The notes under the pieces are model-generated. The model had not been told where the DNA came from, searched no databases, and was given only the letters and a program-made list of their open reading frames with translations. A program made the position numbers and the translations under genes. From Turnera subulata (taxonomy: Eukaryota; Streptophyta; Magnoliopsida; Malpighiales; Passifloraceae), in the NCBI GenBank assembly GCA_028386065.3, contig JAKUCV010001844.1:221491-285490 (forward strand): a stretch of 64,000 nt of DNA, read 5' to 3'. Positions 1 through 10,643 of this stretch are shown here, piece after piece (positions within the stretch are counted from its first letter, which is position 1; each line of letters starts with the position of its first letter).

Positions 1-1570
1 GCTTTGAGCCGGAGACAACCAGAAGATGCTTCCACGACTTACTCGATGTCCTCACTCATCGAGTTAAGGAAGATGGGAGTTGATTTGTCAGTGGATGAGA
101 CGGGAGCCTTGCTGACTCATATTGAAGTCAAGTCTAACCTGAGAGGTTGGATTGTGGAATTACAGGATGGAGATCCTGACTTGATCAAGCTGAAGGAAGC
201 AGTCCGCAGTGGGAAAGAAGACAAGTTCCGCATAGCTGAGGATAGTGCATTGATGCTGGGGAAACGATTATGTGTACCCAGTGTTGGTGACCTACGCAGT
301 CAGATTCTGGAAGAGGGGCATATGACGCCGTATGCTATGCACCCTGGAAGCACTAAGATGTACCAGAATTTGAGGAGTCATTTTTTATGGCCACGTATGA
401 AGAAGGATGTAGCCGAGTATGTGGCTAAATGTATCACTTGTCAGCAAGTGAAAGCCGAGCATCAGGCTCCAGCAGGGAAGATGAGATCTTTGCCAGTGCT
501 AGAGTGGAAATGGGAGATGATCACTATGGATTTTGTGGTTGGGTTACCGTTGACCCGGAGACAGCATGATGCCATCTGGGTTATCGTTGATCGACTTACA
601 AAATCAGCTCATTTTCTTCCCATTCGTCAGACAGATACTTTGGATAAGTTGGCGAAACAGTATGTTGCAGAGATTGTGAGACTACAAGGGATTCCTAAGT
701 CCATAGTTTCAGACAGAGATCCGAGATTCACATCACGGTTCTGGAAGAGTCTGCAAGCAGCTTTGGGGACGAAGCTGAGTTTTAGTACTGCATTCCATCC
801 TCAGACCGACGGACAGTCAGAGAGGACTATCCAGACGTTGGAGGACATGTTAAGGGCTTGTGCTCTTAAGTGGGAGTTGGGATCAGTATTTGTCTTTAGC
901 GGAATTTGCCTACAACAACAGTTATCATTCCAGCATCGGCATGCCACCGTTTGAAGCTCTTTACGGAAGGAAATACCGAAGTCTAGTATGTTGGGATGAA
1001 GAAGGTCTCCGTTTGATTATGGGACCAGATTTGGTTAAGCAGACTGTTGACAAGATTCAGATAGTCAAGCAGAGTATGAGAGCAGCACAGGACCGACAGA
1101 AGAGTTATGCTGACAAGCATCGCCGGGAGATGGAGTACCAAGTGGGAGAAGTAGTTTTCCTCCGATTTGCACCTTGGAAGGGTGTTATCAGATTCGGGAA
1201 GAGAGGGAAGCTGAGTCCCAGGTACATTGGACCATATGAGATTGTGGAAAGGGTCGGACCCTTGGCATACAGACTATCCTTGCTAGAGGAGTTGTCACGG
1301 ATTCATGATGTGTTTCATGTTTCCATGCTGAGGAGGTACAGATCCGATCCTAGTCATGTGGTTACTACAACAGATGTTGAGGTCGCAGAAGATCTTACAT
1401 ATACGGAAATGCCGGAGCAGATTCTTGCCAGAGAGGTCAGACAGTTGAGGAGCCGAGTCATTCCCATGGTAAAGGTCAAGTGGAGCAAGCACTCTGCGAA
1501 CGAGTCTACTTGGGAAGTTGAGGAGCACATGCGCTCCCAGTATCTGCACCTGTTCGCACCACCGGAGTGA
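1..1570 (+). pseudogene. Ty3/gypsy pol: RNase H end, integrase, chromodomain (element A)
   Basis: The frame enters from outside the window (ALSRRQ...) and runs to about 870, then continues in another frame to the TGA at 1568-1570. The integrase inserts element cDNA into host chromatin. The zinc-binding HHCC region is visible (MHPGSTKMYQ, then CITCQQ), as are the catalytic aspartates (TMDFVVGLP, SDRDPRFTSRFW) and the glutamate (TDGQSERTIQTLEDML). The C-terminus carries RIHDVFHVSMLRRYRSDP and a chromodomain (VKVKWSKHSANESTWE), which in chromoviruses guides insertion to marked chromatin. Compared with element E, a deletion of about 5 nt near 870 causes the frameshift. Otherwise the copy is well preserved and keeps the second integrase histidine that E has lost. 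Confidence 0.93.
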
Positions 1571-2489
1571 ATTTCAGGGACGAAATTCTTTTAAGGTGGG
1601 TAGATTGTAACAGCCCCGGTAATTTTCATGTTTTTACCGACTGTAATAATTTAATTTTACCGTATTTACCATCAAAATTAATCTTGAATAATTAATTAAC
1701 AGTAATTTACGCTTCGGAATCCAAAACCGAGCCCTGTCCCACGCTCGGGATTTTTCTGCGGATTTTCCGGACCAAAGTTGGAATTTTTCGGGCCCAGGAA
1801 TGTCGAGAAAAGTCAGGTTTAACCTCGAATTATCGGGCCAGAAATTAAGTCAAGGGGGTATTATTAATATTTTCTGGACCGGACGGGACACGACTGCATA
1901 AAGCAGCCGCCTTCTCCTGTGTGCTCGTGAGATTCTGTCTTCACTGTTATGCCCGTGAAACCTATCTATTTCCTTTCCTCTCATCTCTTCTGCAACTCAC
2001 ATGCAACCAGTTTCTTTTCTCTTGTCTGCAAAATTCACAACCAGAAAGAAAAAAAAAACAAAAAAACAAACATCACAAACACATAAATACCACTGCCACG
2101 TCGCCGTTTTCCCCATCCCTCCTTCTTTTCCTTTCTTTTCTTTCCTGTTTCCTTTCAGCCGCCACCACCACCATTACCGTCTGCCGCCACCGACCTTTTC
2201 CCTTCCTCGCTCGCATCGCCACGCAGCCGGGACGAGACTGAAGCACACCACCCGAGCCACGCCGCCCTTCTTTCTCCTTCCTCCGGCCTTCCTCACCGCA
2301 GACCCGACGAGCCACCATCGGACCCGCCCCTCCACCTTGCTCGCCGACACTGCTGCAGGACGCACCAACAGCCGCCGCCTCGTCTGCAGAACCGCCGCCA
2401 CGCCTCCACAGTCTTGCCGTACGCTGCAGCTCGCCTTCACCGTCGTCTGCCTCGCCTGTTCTTCGCCGTCGCGCCACCTGCACACCAAG

Positions 2490-3346
2490 GTGAGCACGAC
2501 CCGGATGTGAGGCGCTCGGGTCGGGATGACCCGCGAGAGGGAAACGGGTTGGGTGAGTTTTAGGGTTAGGTTGTGGGCTGATTAGTTAGGTTTTGGATTT
2601 GGGCTAGGATGTCTGGGCCGTGAGTAGGGTTAGATAGGAATGGGCTTGAAAGTTGGATTGGGTTATGGGTTGAGGTGCTGGGCCTTAGACCTTGGGCCTT
2701 GATGGTGGGCTTGAGGAGTTGGGTATTTGGGTTTAGGTTTGGATTTGGACTTGGCCCAGCCCGAAAATATAAAAAAAAAAAAAGAAGAAAAGAAAAAGAT
2801 GATAAATACTGGAATAGATAGAAAAATTCTGGAAAAAGAAATTAATTGGAAAAAAAAATGGAAAGGGGTGTAATTAGGGTAAATAATATTATGGAAATAA
2901 AATAGATATATTTTGGGAATAAGGATAACTTGTATTTTAGGAAATATAAATAGTGGAATAATTGAGGGGATGATCATGGAGATAATAATAATAATAGTAA
3001 TAGTAATTAATAATCTTGGAAATACATATATGTGGAAATAAATTGGAAAAGGGTAATATCAATTAGGTATGGTACCGGAATAATATTCGGAAGTAAGTAT
3101 AAGTATAAGGGCAGTATTATTTAGACACCGGGAAGTAAATGGTAAATTATGACGACGATGGAGATAACCCGGGGAAGTAACCGAGACAAGTCCGTATTTA
3201 ATTTTCGTAAATACAATAGTAGCATGACATTGCATACCACTTATATGTGCATATTATTTGCTTGATATAGGAGTTGATAACGAGCTGATACCTGAGGAGC
3301 CGGACTTGGAGTCAGTTGGACAGTTCCAAACTTGATATCGGCTAAG
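2490..3346 (+). other. Putative LTR intron and mini-exon (element A)
   Basis: The pyrimidine-rich leader ends at a donor (AAG/GTGAGC, 2490). A 781-nt AT-rich stretch ends in an acceptor-like TTGATATAG at 3270. The next 76 nt (3271-3346) end at a second donor AAG/GTGAGG. One frame of this mini-exon encodes about 20 residues with a PEEP core and ends in TGA. The LTRs at 36242, 47028, 49640 and 55860 keep the same acceptor, length, frame and stop. Splicing is inferred from signals only. Confidence 0.5.
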
Positions 3347-3773
3347 GTGAGGATGGATAACCTTGGATATGTGCCTGTAATGCTGTGTATGAATTTGTTG
3401 TTTGCTTGAACTGTTTATTAGCTGCTATATGATTGCTATGGAAACTGTTGATGTTACTGTTGCTATTTGTTGATGTGGACTTGCCATGATGTTGTTGAAA
3501 TATGCTGTTGGTTTGTGATATTGTGAGAAATCATTGAACTGTTGATTGTGAGAATTTGGAAATAAGAAATTGTTGGCTGGTTGAGTTTGAGAAGTGAATT
3601 GTGATGATTAAAAGTTGAGGTATGATGATAAGTAATGGGATTGGAAATTAATTTTGAGATGATGATATAATTGTCACTTGGAAAGTAGAGGTACGACCCG
3701 ATGGTTTGAAAATTAATTCTGAGATGCTATTGTTGGTTACTTGTTTTGGTTGACATGATGATGACTGTGGTTA

Positions 3774-3843
3774 GGGTATACCGAATACCCAGTGGCTCGG
3801 ATATGCCGAATATCCGCGGTGGCTCGGATATGCCGAATATCCG
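3774..3843 (+). repeat. Array of three short hairpins in LTR A
   Basis: Three inverted repeats follow each other: GGGTAT/ATACCC (3774-3790) and CGGATAT/ATATCCG twice (3798-3816 and 3825-3843), all with a 5-nt loop related to GCCGA. The first differs in stem sequence but still pairs. Equivalent arrays stand at the same place in the other LTRs with other stem sequences. Confidence 0.8.
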
Positions 3844-4095
3844 CTTGTTCTGATATGTGGGTTGGTTCTTGACCTAGCATCCGGAATTAATTAATAACCA
3901 GGTACGACCCTAGCTTGTCCAGTGACGGGGCCCGAAGATAAAATTGGTATTAAGATAATAATTAAGCATTCTTTTGGTCTTGGTTAGTTGCTTATAGTAG
4001 TTTACTTGTGTTGTGATTGGTTGTGTTTACTGTTGAGATTGTTGTGCTTATTTCGAAAGTATTACAGTTGAATATATCTCTGTTTATCCTTCGTC

Positions 4096-4144
4096 GGTGA
4101 GCACTTCGGACTCACCCCTCGCCTGCGGGGTTTCATCCCGTAGG
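4096..4144 (+). other. Conserved tandem stem-loops in LTR A
   Basis: Two neighbouring inverted repeats are seen: GGTGAG/CTCACC with a 9-nt loop, and CCTGCGGG/CCCGTAGG with loop GTTTCAT (one G-T pair). Both occur in every Tekay-type LTR here (about 37055, 47690, 50335, 56555, and reversed at about 32180). A longer version of the first, GGTGAGAC/GTCTCACC, is found in element C (23460-23483). The function is unknown. Confidence 0.75.
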
Positions 4145-4579
4145 TTTGGTTGATCGTAGCTCAGGTACGATGTTCGTTGGCTGCTGCTTACTTCTCCACC
4201 TGACCCGGATCCATACACCGCTGCATCTGCATTTTAGTCTTCCGCTGCTTGTTTCTCTATTGTGAATTTGCTGTTGCTGCTGTATTATATTTGATGTTGA
4301 TCAGATTGGAATGTTGGTTTGAATAATGGACCCCGAGGTCGGGTGTCGGATATTGTATATGTGGTTTGCGTGTATTGTATTATATTTTGTATGTACTGTC
4401 TGCTACTGTAGTAAGAACAGTTCTGGCACGTGTTTACCCTGTACGGTAAATACGGGTCGGGGCGCTTCACTGAAGAAGTCTCCAAATGCTGTATTTCAAG
4501 AAAGGATTTGAGATGAAAAAATCTCATAAAGAATTAGAATGGTCCTGAAGTACTGTATCTAAATTTATATTGCTAGTGA

Positions 4580-5274
4580 CATGAAGCCTGAAGCTTTTGC
4601 CATAAGCCTATTAGCAAGATATGACTTTGTTCTTATCTTCGGGATATAACAGATGTGGTATTATGTTAACCCTGTCAACCCGAAGAGAATATAGTTGGTC
4701 TTTGCAGATGCAGGTCCTTTATTTGATCCACAAAAGCACAGACAGACATCTGCTACGACTTTACACGTGATATCGCTATATCATCGGGACCACAAAAGCA
4801 AGATGGCAAGGAAGATGCTCCAACAATAAATTATGAAGATAATGCTGCCTACATTGTCCAATTAAAGTAGTAATGTATCAAAAGTGATCGGACATAGCAT
4901 ACGTCCCCAGAAGTTGACAAGGATGATTGGCATGCAACGACATCAAGAAATCAAGAGAAGCCAAATTGAGGGGGAGTAGAATACGCACTGCACTCTTTTT
5001 TCCTTCACCATGTTTTTATCCCACTGGATTTTTCTTGGTAAGGTTTTTAATGAGGCAGTTCTCCCTAAGCGTATTCTACCCAATGTACAACAGCATTCAA
5101 GGGGAGTGTTATGAAAAATATGAATTACTGTTGTACCTATCTACCCGTTGTACCTGCCTGCTTTAGTGTATATATATACACACAGAAGAAATAAAAATTG
5201 TGAACTAAGTTCATGCTCTGCTATTCTCCTCCATCTTCTTCTTCCTCTCCTTCATTAAACAGAAATCTTCCACA
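4580..5274 (+). mobile_element. Decayed Ty1/copia 3' end with short LTR
   Basis: Translated pieces match the end of copia RNase H: FAISLLARYD near 4600, FADAG near 4705, and a YEDNAA-type motif near 4835. Stops and frameshifts separate them. The typical 3' untranslated region follows (frame pieces LFFPSP and FYPTGFFLV, 4990-5040). Then come a polypurine tract and an LTR of about 168 bp (5107-5274), TGTTATG to TTCCACA. The 5' part is missing. Element A's LTR abuts it, so A may have landed in this copy or a deletion joined them. Confidence 0.75.
5107..5274 (+). repeat. 3' LTR of decayed copia element
   Basis: It begins TGTTATG directly after the purine run AAGGGGAG and ends CTTCCACA. A TATATATA run lies inside (about 5169-5177). 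The short length fits Ale/Retrofit-type copia elements. No second copy is present in the window, so the ends rest on sequence pattern only. Confidence 0.65.
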
Positions 5275-8200
5275 ATATTTATCATTTATTTTCAACATAA
5301 AAGTATTTTTTTCATTAAACAAAAAAAAAAACATGAGATATGCGTGGCCTAAGCTAATCATCTGATTGTAATTCATCAAAACAAAACCAGAAAAAACTAC
5401 TATTCAATTGTATTTCAATCTGATAATTTACTTTGGCACTAGTCCACCATATTGAAATATTTTCAGCAGACAATTCAGTGATTATCCAAAATAACTCGTA
5501 GGTTTTTGCTTGCTGGTTAATAAATTACGATTCCCTTCTTTTATTCTCAGAAAAAAATTATATATGATTTTTTTTTTCCTGCAGAAGTTTCTGGATCATT
5601 TGGAAATAAAAATGAGCTTTGAACAGTCGGATCCGAGGATTGTTCTCGCTGACAAAAACTTAAATGAGTCCATACTAAATTGGATCGAACTAGATATGAG
5701 CAGGGCCCGTGGCCCAATTACTAAACAAGTAAAAAGCTTATCCGGCCAATTGGATGTAACATGGCTCAGCATGCTTACCTTGGATAATTATACTTAAGTA
5801 AGCATGTTAAAATTAGTATATTTATCTAATAATTATTATTTATCAGTTAAAATTCGGTCTAAATTTAAATCTATTGATGGAAAATTTTGGATGATAAAAG
5901 TTCGGTATCTACAACATTTTTTCATGTTTAATTTTTTTCCCATCAACAACCTAATTCATCAAGAAACAAAACAATATTATTATGTTATGGTGACAAACTG
6001 ACAATACGATATGAATGGACTGCAGCCCTCAAGTGGCATTGAGGATGAGAACGTCTTCAGTACTGATGGTTTCGAGTTTGAATCGCAATCATAATAAACT
6101 AACGCTGCCATGATCCAATATTGTAAAACACGAAAAGGTAAAATAAGATAGTGTCATACACTTGGTCAAGAACTTGTGGCAATAATTTATGGACACAAAT
6201 GCTGATTTAATAGTTTTCGTAGATTAACAAGCAAATCAAAGCAGATAAGTTACCTAGTTTTTGTTTTGATAAGACTACATATTACCTAGTTATGTGATCC
6301 GAAACCCAACCCTTTTTAATGCAGACAAGTAAGCATGTCGCCAAGTCCAACCTTATTAATTACGGAGCGATTAATATATATTTGGAAGAACTGAATGCAT
6401 TCATTAATTAAACCCCAAAAGAAATGTTACTGAAGTACTTCTCGACCCTTGATGTCTATGCCTTTTGCATTTACTATTGTAGTGTGTCACTCCAAGTAGC
6501 TAAATCACTTTTTTTCTTTATTATGAGAGCTAAATCACTTTTCTTTTTTTATGAGAGCTAGATCACTAGGAAGTAATTAAGAGTACCTTTCAAAAATCTA
6601 CTCGCTGCCCAAAGTAATTAAGTTGATGGAGTTGGGTCTGCCCGTTTGGGTCCAAAATAGGCATGCGTAGATCTTCTATATCCTATAAAAATAAATGCCA
6701 CGGATGGATAACTGAAAATCCTGCTCATACGTGACGCTTCTAAATCTGATTTTACCTTAAACCCAAAAGAATTTCGATATTTGTTTTGTTTGAAAACTGC
6801 ACTTTCGATAAGAATATCAAAAACTTAGAAATGAAAGTGAATTCACAAGGTATGTATTTTGTCCCACCAGCCAAAACCACGAGCTCGTCTTTATTTGCTT
6901 GGTTTATATCTTTAAGTAAAGCGTTATTTATAACGAGGATTATCTGTGCGCATACACATGTCCTAAAACAATAAATTAGTACAACTCGCCAACCTCTTAA
7001 GATATCTCCTATTATCCTCCCAAATCAGTTAGCTGTATTATTAAAAAGGTAGGCAATATTATCAATCACTTGGTCAATTTTCATAGACTCCCAACTCCAT
7101 TCTTAAATATGCAATACCATGGCAGTCCATGATTAGTCAAGCTACTAGTACGAGCCTTTCATCCTTTCATCTCAAAGAAATTGACGACATGATTTTCTCT
7201 TTCAAACCAGTTAGCATAAAAAAAACCAGTTAAGTAGAGTTATCAATTGGAGAATAGAATTGACAGAGCTAGCTAGGGGCATGCCAATCAAATAAGTAAC
7301 TCATTAGTTGATGTAACTAGGGTGGTGATATTTGCACTCCCACATTTTATAGCTGCACTCCACTTTCTCTTATTATGACTAAATTAACCTTCTTTCTATT
7401 TTGCACCCTAATAAATTTTGTTTTGTAAATTGCAAATGTGTTGGGATAAAAAAAAAAAAAAGCAACTGTGCTGCTGTATAGGTGGCGCTTAAAAAGTGGG
7501 CAAACTTTGAAACACTCCCACACGTCCAATTTTGCCTCAAAGGTCTTTGTTTTATTTTGCATTGTTTATTTTTTTTTATAATGCTGGTTTGGGGAAGAAA
7601 TGAAAATTTTTCACAGAAACAAATCTTCTGATTATTTCCTTTCCTATTTGGATTATTTTTCCAAAAGATAAAAGTGACTAATAATTATAACTGTATATTA
7701 GTTGAATAAAAGGAATTGTGCCTCATTTGCAACTCACTTGTAATAAGCCACCTCAGTTAAATTGTATATTCTTTTAAAGAATTGAAGTAGGCCTTTTCCA
7801 AAATTGAAATGATTTTATGCAAGATATAGGCTGAAATCTTTTTTTCCCAAAATTTAGAATTGAAATTCTAAAAAAAGTGGATTACATTAAAAAAATGTAT
7901 ATCAAACGCATATAAGAAAATAAGATAAGTATGCTGTTTCTAAAAAAAATAAGATAAGTATGCTAAAATGGAAATTTTGATTTTTAATTATTTTACCTTG
8001 TTTTCATATTAAACATATTTAATATAAGCAACTCATGAGCATATCAGCTTTTGTAAAAGACTTCGTAAATAAAGACCATATCACTCGTTGCAAGGATAAG
8101 AATAAAATGATTTTTCTTTGACAGCACAATTGTAAAGTACGAAGCGAAATTTAATGAACTAGAAGAGAAACATACAGAGTCAATTAAGTCATTAGAAAAA

Positions 8201-9189
8201 ATAAAAAGATAAAGTAGAGTGGGGTTATACAACCTTGGAGTGCGAATATCGCCTCCCATGTAACTAAGTAGAAGACTTGATAAGGCTAGCCTAGCTAGTT
8301 AGGAGAATCGTCAAGTAGAAGGCTTGATAATGTCGTATTCCCCTCCTTTGAGTCAGTGCAACTTTTCATCCCCACAAGTGACAACACTTCAATGTTGAAA
8401 TTTGAGAAATTATTGAGGAAGAAAATTTTACATTTTTTTGTACATATAAAGCTGCCACCGTCAACCAAGTGAGCAAAGGCTTTTGGGCTTTGCATATCCC
8501 AATCAATAGAAATTGCTGTTGTTATGAACTGTTGGATCATTTCGTTGGTCTTTAACCACCAAATATGGGCCAGTTAGTATTCCTTGGAAGCTGGCTTGAT
8601 ATATATGAATCACAGAACTTTTTAAACTTATTTTAAGCGCCTGGTGATACTTAAACCTCGCAGGCTAGTTTAATTTGGTTTATGTCCATCCCGTTGATGT
8701 TTATGGGCCATTAGCATGGCTAAGCCCTATCCTTCTTTCAACTAGCAACTGAGTTGGTGACTAACAAAGGTAAAAAAGAAAATGTTATCTTTACCAAAGG
8801 TAAGCTAAATTTATACACATACAGAAAGGACAAATATTTTTTTTTTATCAGGGGTTCCATGTTCGTTAATATATATCCTTAATCCCTATCTAACATAAAA
8901 TAAAAAGCATCCGGATTCTAATCTGGGTGGCCTTGGTGACCCAATAACTTTGATACCAACGTGACCAAAGAGTTGTTAGCCATGGGGAAAAAACAATTAA
9001 AGCCTCAAGAAAAGAATTGATTTTAATCCCACTCAAGAATCTTATATTTAATTTATGACTATAGTAAAGTGAGTGAAGAATAAAAACACCAAAAATATCA
9101 AAAGACAACATAAATGTCTATTTTAATTCCGAAATAGCAAACCGGTCGAGAAAGTGGATCCTCATGGCTCCTCCACACCGGATGTGACG
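5275..9189. other. AT-rich spacer without recognised gene
   Basis: No gene or transposon was recognised. Small tandem repeats are visible: a unit of about 30 bp (AGAGCTAAATCACTTTT) at 6497-6566, a unit near 20 bp (AATAAGATAAGTATGCT) at 7918-7962, and a repeated AGTAGAAGRCTTGATAA at 8266-8332. An open frame at 5510-5797 encodes an unrecognised protein. It contains ARGPITKQ, which is faintly like gypsy gag termini, but this is too weak to call. Confidence 0.6.
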
Positions 9190-10640
9190 ATGAACGAAGC
9201 TACCCCGAGCTATCGGAATTCTTTATTTGCTGGGTCTAACCCGCTTTACCAATCCGACCCGTGAGAACTTGAGGGTGAAGCTGAGTACGAAGAAGGAGAC
9301 TTGATGATGACCGACATCGATGGAGTTGCTAATTTGGTTTTGTCCGATCCCTTTAAAGCCCGGCTGAACAAACAATGGGAAATACGGTGGTGATCAAGTT
9401 GTATGGGCGCTATATCAGCTTTAAAGCTCTGCATGCACAATTGCAGCTCATTTGGAAGCCAACCGGACCTTTCAAGATCATCGATCTTGAAAATAATTTC
9501 TATTTGGTGCGGTTCTGGGCATCGAAGGATTATATCCACGCCTTGACTGACGGACCATGGAGCATCTATGGCAATGTCCTTAGCGTGCAACCTTGGTCTC
9601 CGACCTTCCGAGCATCTACCGGGACAATTGACTCCATAGTGGCGTGGATCCAATTTCCTAACTTCCCAACCAATCGATACCACTCCAGAATACTACGTCA
9701 ACTTGGCAACATGGTGGGCAGAACAGTTAAGCTTGACGGTAACACTTCTAACCCTAGTCGAGCCAAATTTGCTAGAGTTGCTGTATGCCTTGATTTAACA
9801 AAACCCCTGAAAGGGGAAGTATATCCGGATGGCGAACCTATAAAGGTCGGATAAGAGGGCTTGCCCGATATTTGTTATATATGTGGGAAATCAGGTCACA
9901 GCATCTTAGTTTGTCCGAAAGTTGCCCATAGCCGGAACACTACTACCGATACGTCTAGAGCAACCCCTATGGATGTTGTTGGAATGGCAGCCACAATACA
10001 TAATGGGAGGGGAGCCTGGATGAATGTACCGAAGCGCTCACGACGCCCATCCCAGAGGCAACCGGTCAGCCCAGAAATGCCCCCGCCACATTCTAACACC
10101 AGCCACCCACAAAACCGGTTCCACATCCTCAGCCGATCTTCCCAGGAGGATCCCGTGCTGACCCGTCGACCTGACCCTGTTGCATCTTCCCGCACCCTAG
10201 AGACGATGCCCGGGCCTTGCCAATAGACACTACCACCGTCACCCCACCCTCACAACCTACAGTTGCCATTGAGGTCCAAAGTCCATCCGGTCTACCCCAC
10301 CCACTCTCCAAGACTTCATCTGGGACGACCCTGTTAGGAAGTCATCTGGCAAACAGACGGCGAGACTCCAAAAGCAATCCAGCAAGAAAACTCAACCCTT
10401 AAAAATCCCAAAACTTGCATCTAGGGATAACCCTCGATGATAGACTCTCCAAGACGTATCTAATGTCCCAACCATCCCTCATACCTTTGATACCCCAGGT
10501 TCCGGCCCCTCTCGCCCCCCTCCCCCTACCAGTTATCCTATCATTTCCTCCAACTTCAACCCACCTACCCAAGCTCGTCCCCATCGATCCCAGAATCACA
10601 CGGCAGTGGTGCTCTCAGAAGACTGCCATCGAATGATCAT
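9190..10640 (+). pseudogene. LINE (L1-type) ORF1 remnant, DUF4283 plus CCHC
   Basis: This is the nucleic-acid-binding ORF1 protein of a plant L1 LINE, broken by mutations. The likely start is the ATG at 9190. A TGA interrupts at 9262 and a frameshift lies near 9375. The DUF4283 domain follows (about 9375-9850), with the family pattern VVIKLYGRYISF, then DGPWSIYGN and VAWIQFPNFP. After a stop at 9853 comes a zinc knuckle, CYICGKSGHSILVCPK. The rest is a proline- and serine-rich tail. The ORF2 endonuclease and reverse transcriptase are not seen. Element B inserted at 10644, and nothing LINE-like is evident after 20669, so the copy was probably already truncated. Confidence 0.85.
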
Positions 10641-10643
10641 CTC

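Larger units (their letters stand above)
1..4469 (+). mobile_element. Tekay/Del-type Ty3/gypsy retrotransposon A, 3' part
   Basis: The window opens inside a chromovirus. Seen here are the end of the RNase H/linker region, the integrase, a C-terminal chromodomain, a polypurine tract and a complete 3' LTR. The 5' half lies outside the window, so the target duplication cannot be checked. The pol frame is broken near 870, so this copy is not autonomous. The chromodomain end and the 2.9-kb LTR place it in the Tekay (Del) lineage by family knowledge. Confidence 0.93.
1606..4469 (+). repeat. 3' LTR of element A (2864 bp)
   Basis: The LTR starts TGTAACAG right after the purine-rich motif at 1581-1604 and ends GGGGCGCTTCA. 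Inside, in order, are a pyrimidine-rich leader (about 1970-2489), a splice donor AAG/GTGAGC at 2490, a putative mini-exon (3271-3346), a hairpin array (3774-3843), and two adjacent stem-loops (4096-4116 and 4122-4144). The same order is found in the LTRs at 34580, 45577, 48146 and 54342. The basic and proline-rich open frames at 2001-2510 come from base composition and are not called as genes. Confidence 0.92.

Noticed and set aside
2001..2510. Long proline-, histidine- and serine-rich frame in LTR A, with similar frames near 34920, 48491 and 54743
   Set aside because: Frames in the different LTRs do not align as proteins. They follow from the pyrimidine-rich, GC-rich leader, which has few stop codons. 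A leader or 5' untranslated role fits better.
5510..5797. 95-codon frame containing ARGPITKQ
   Set aside because: The similarity to gypsy gag ends is a few residues only. There is no neighbouring gag, LTR or conserved start.
8295..8540. 81-codon minus-strand frame in the AT-rich spacer
   Set aside because: No recognisable motif, no splice context and no second copy. It cannot be supported as a gene.
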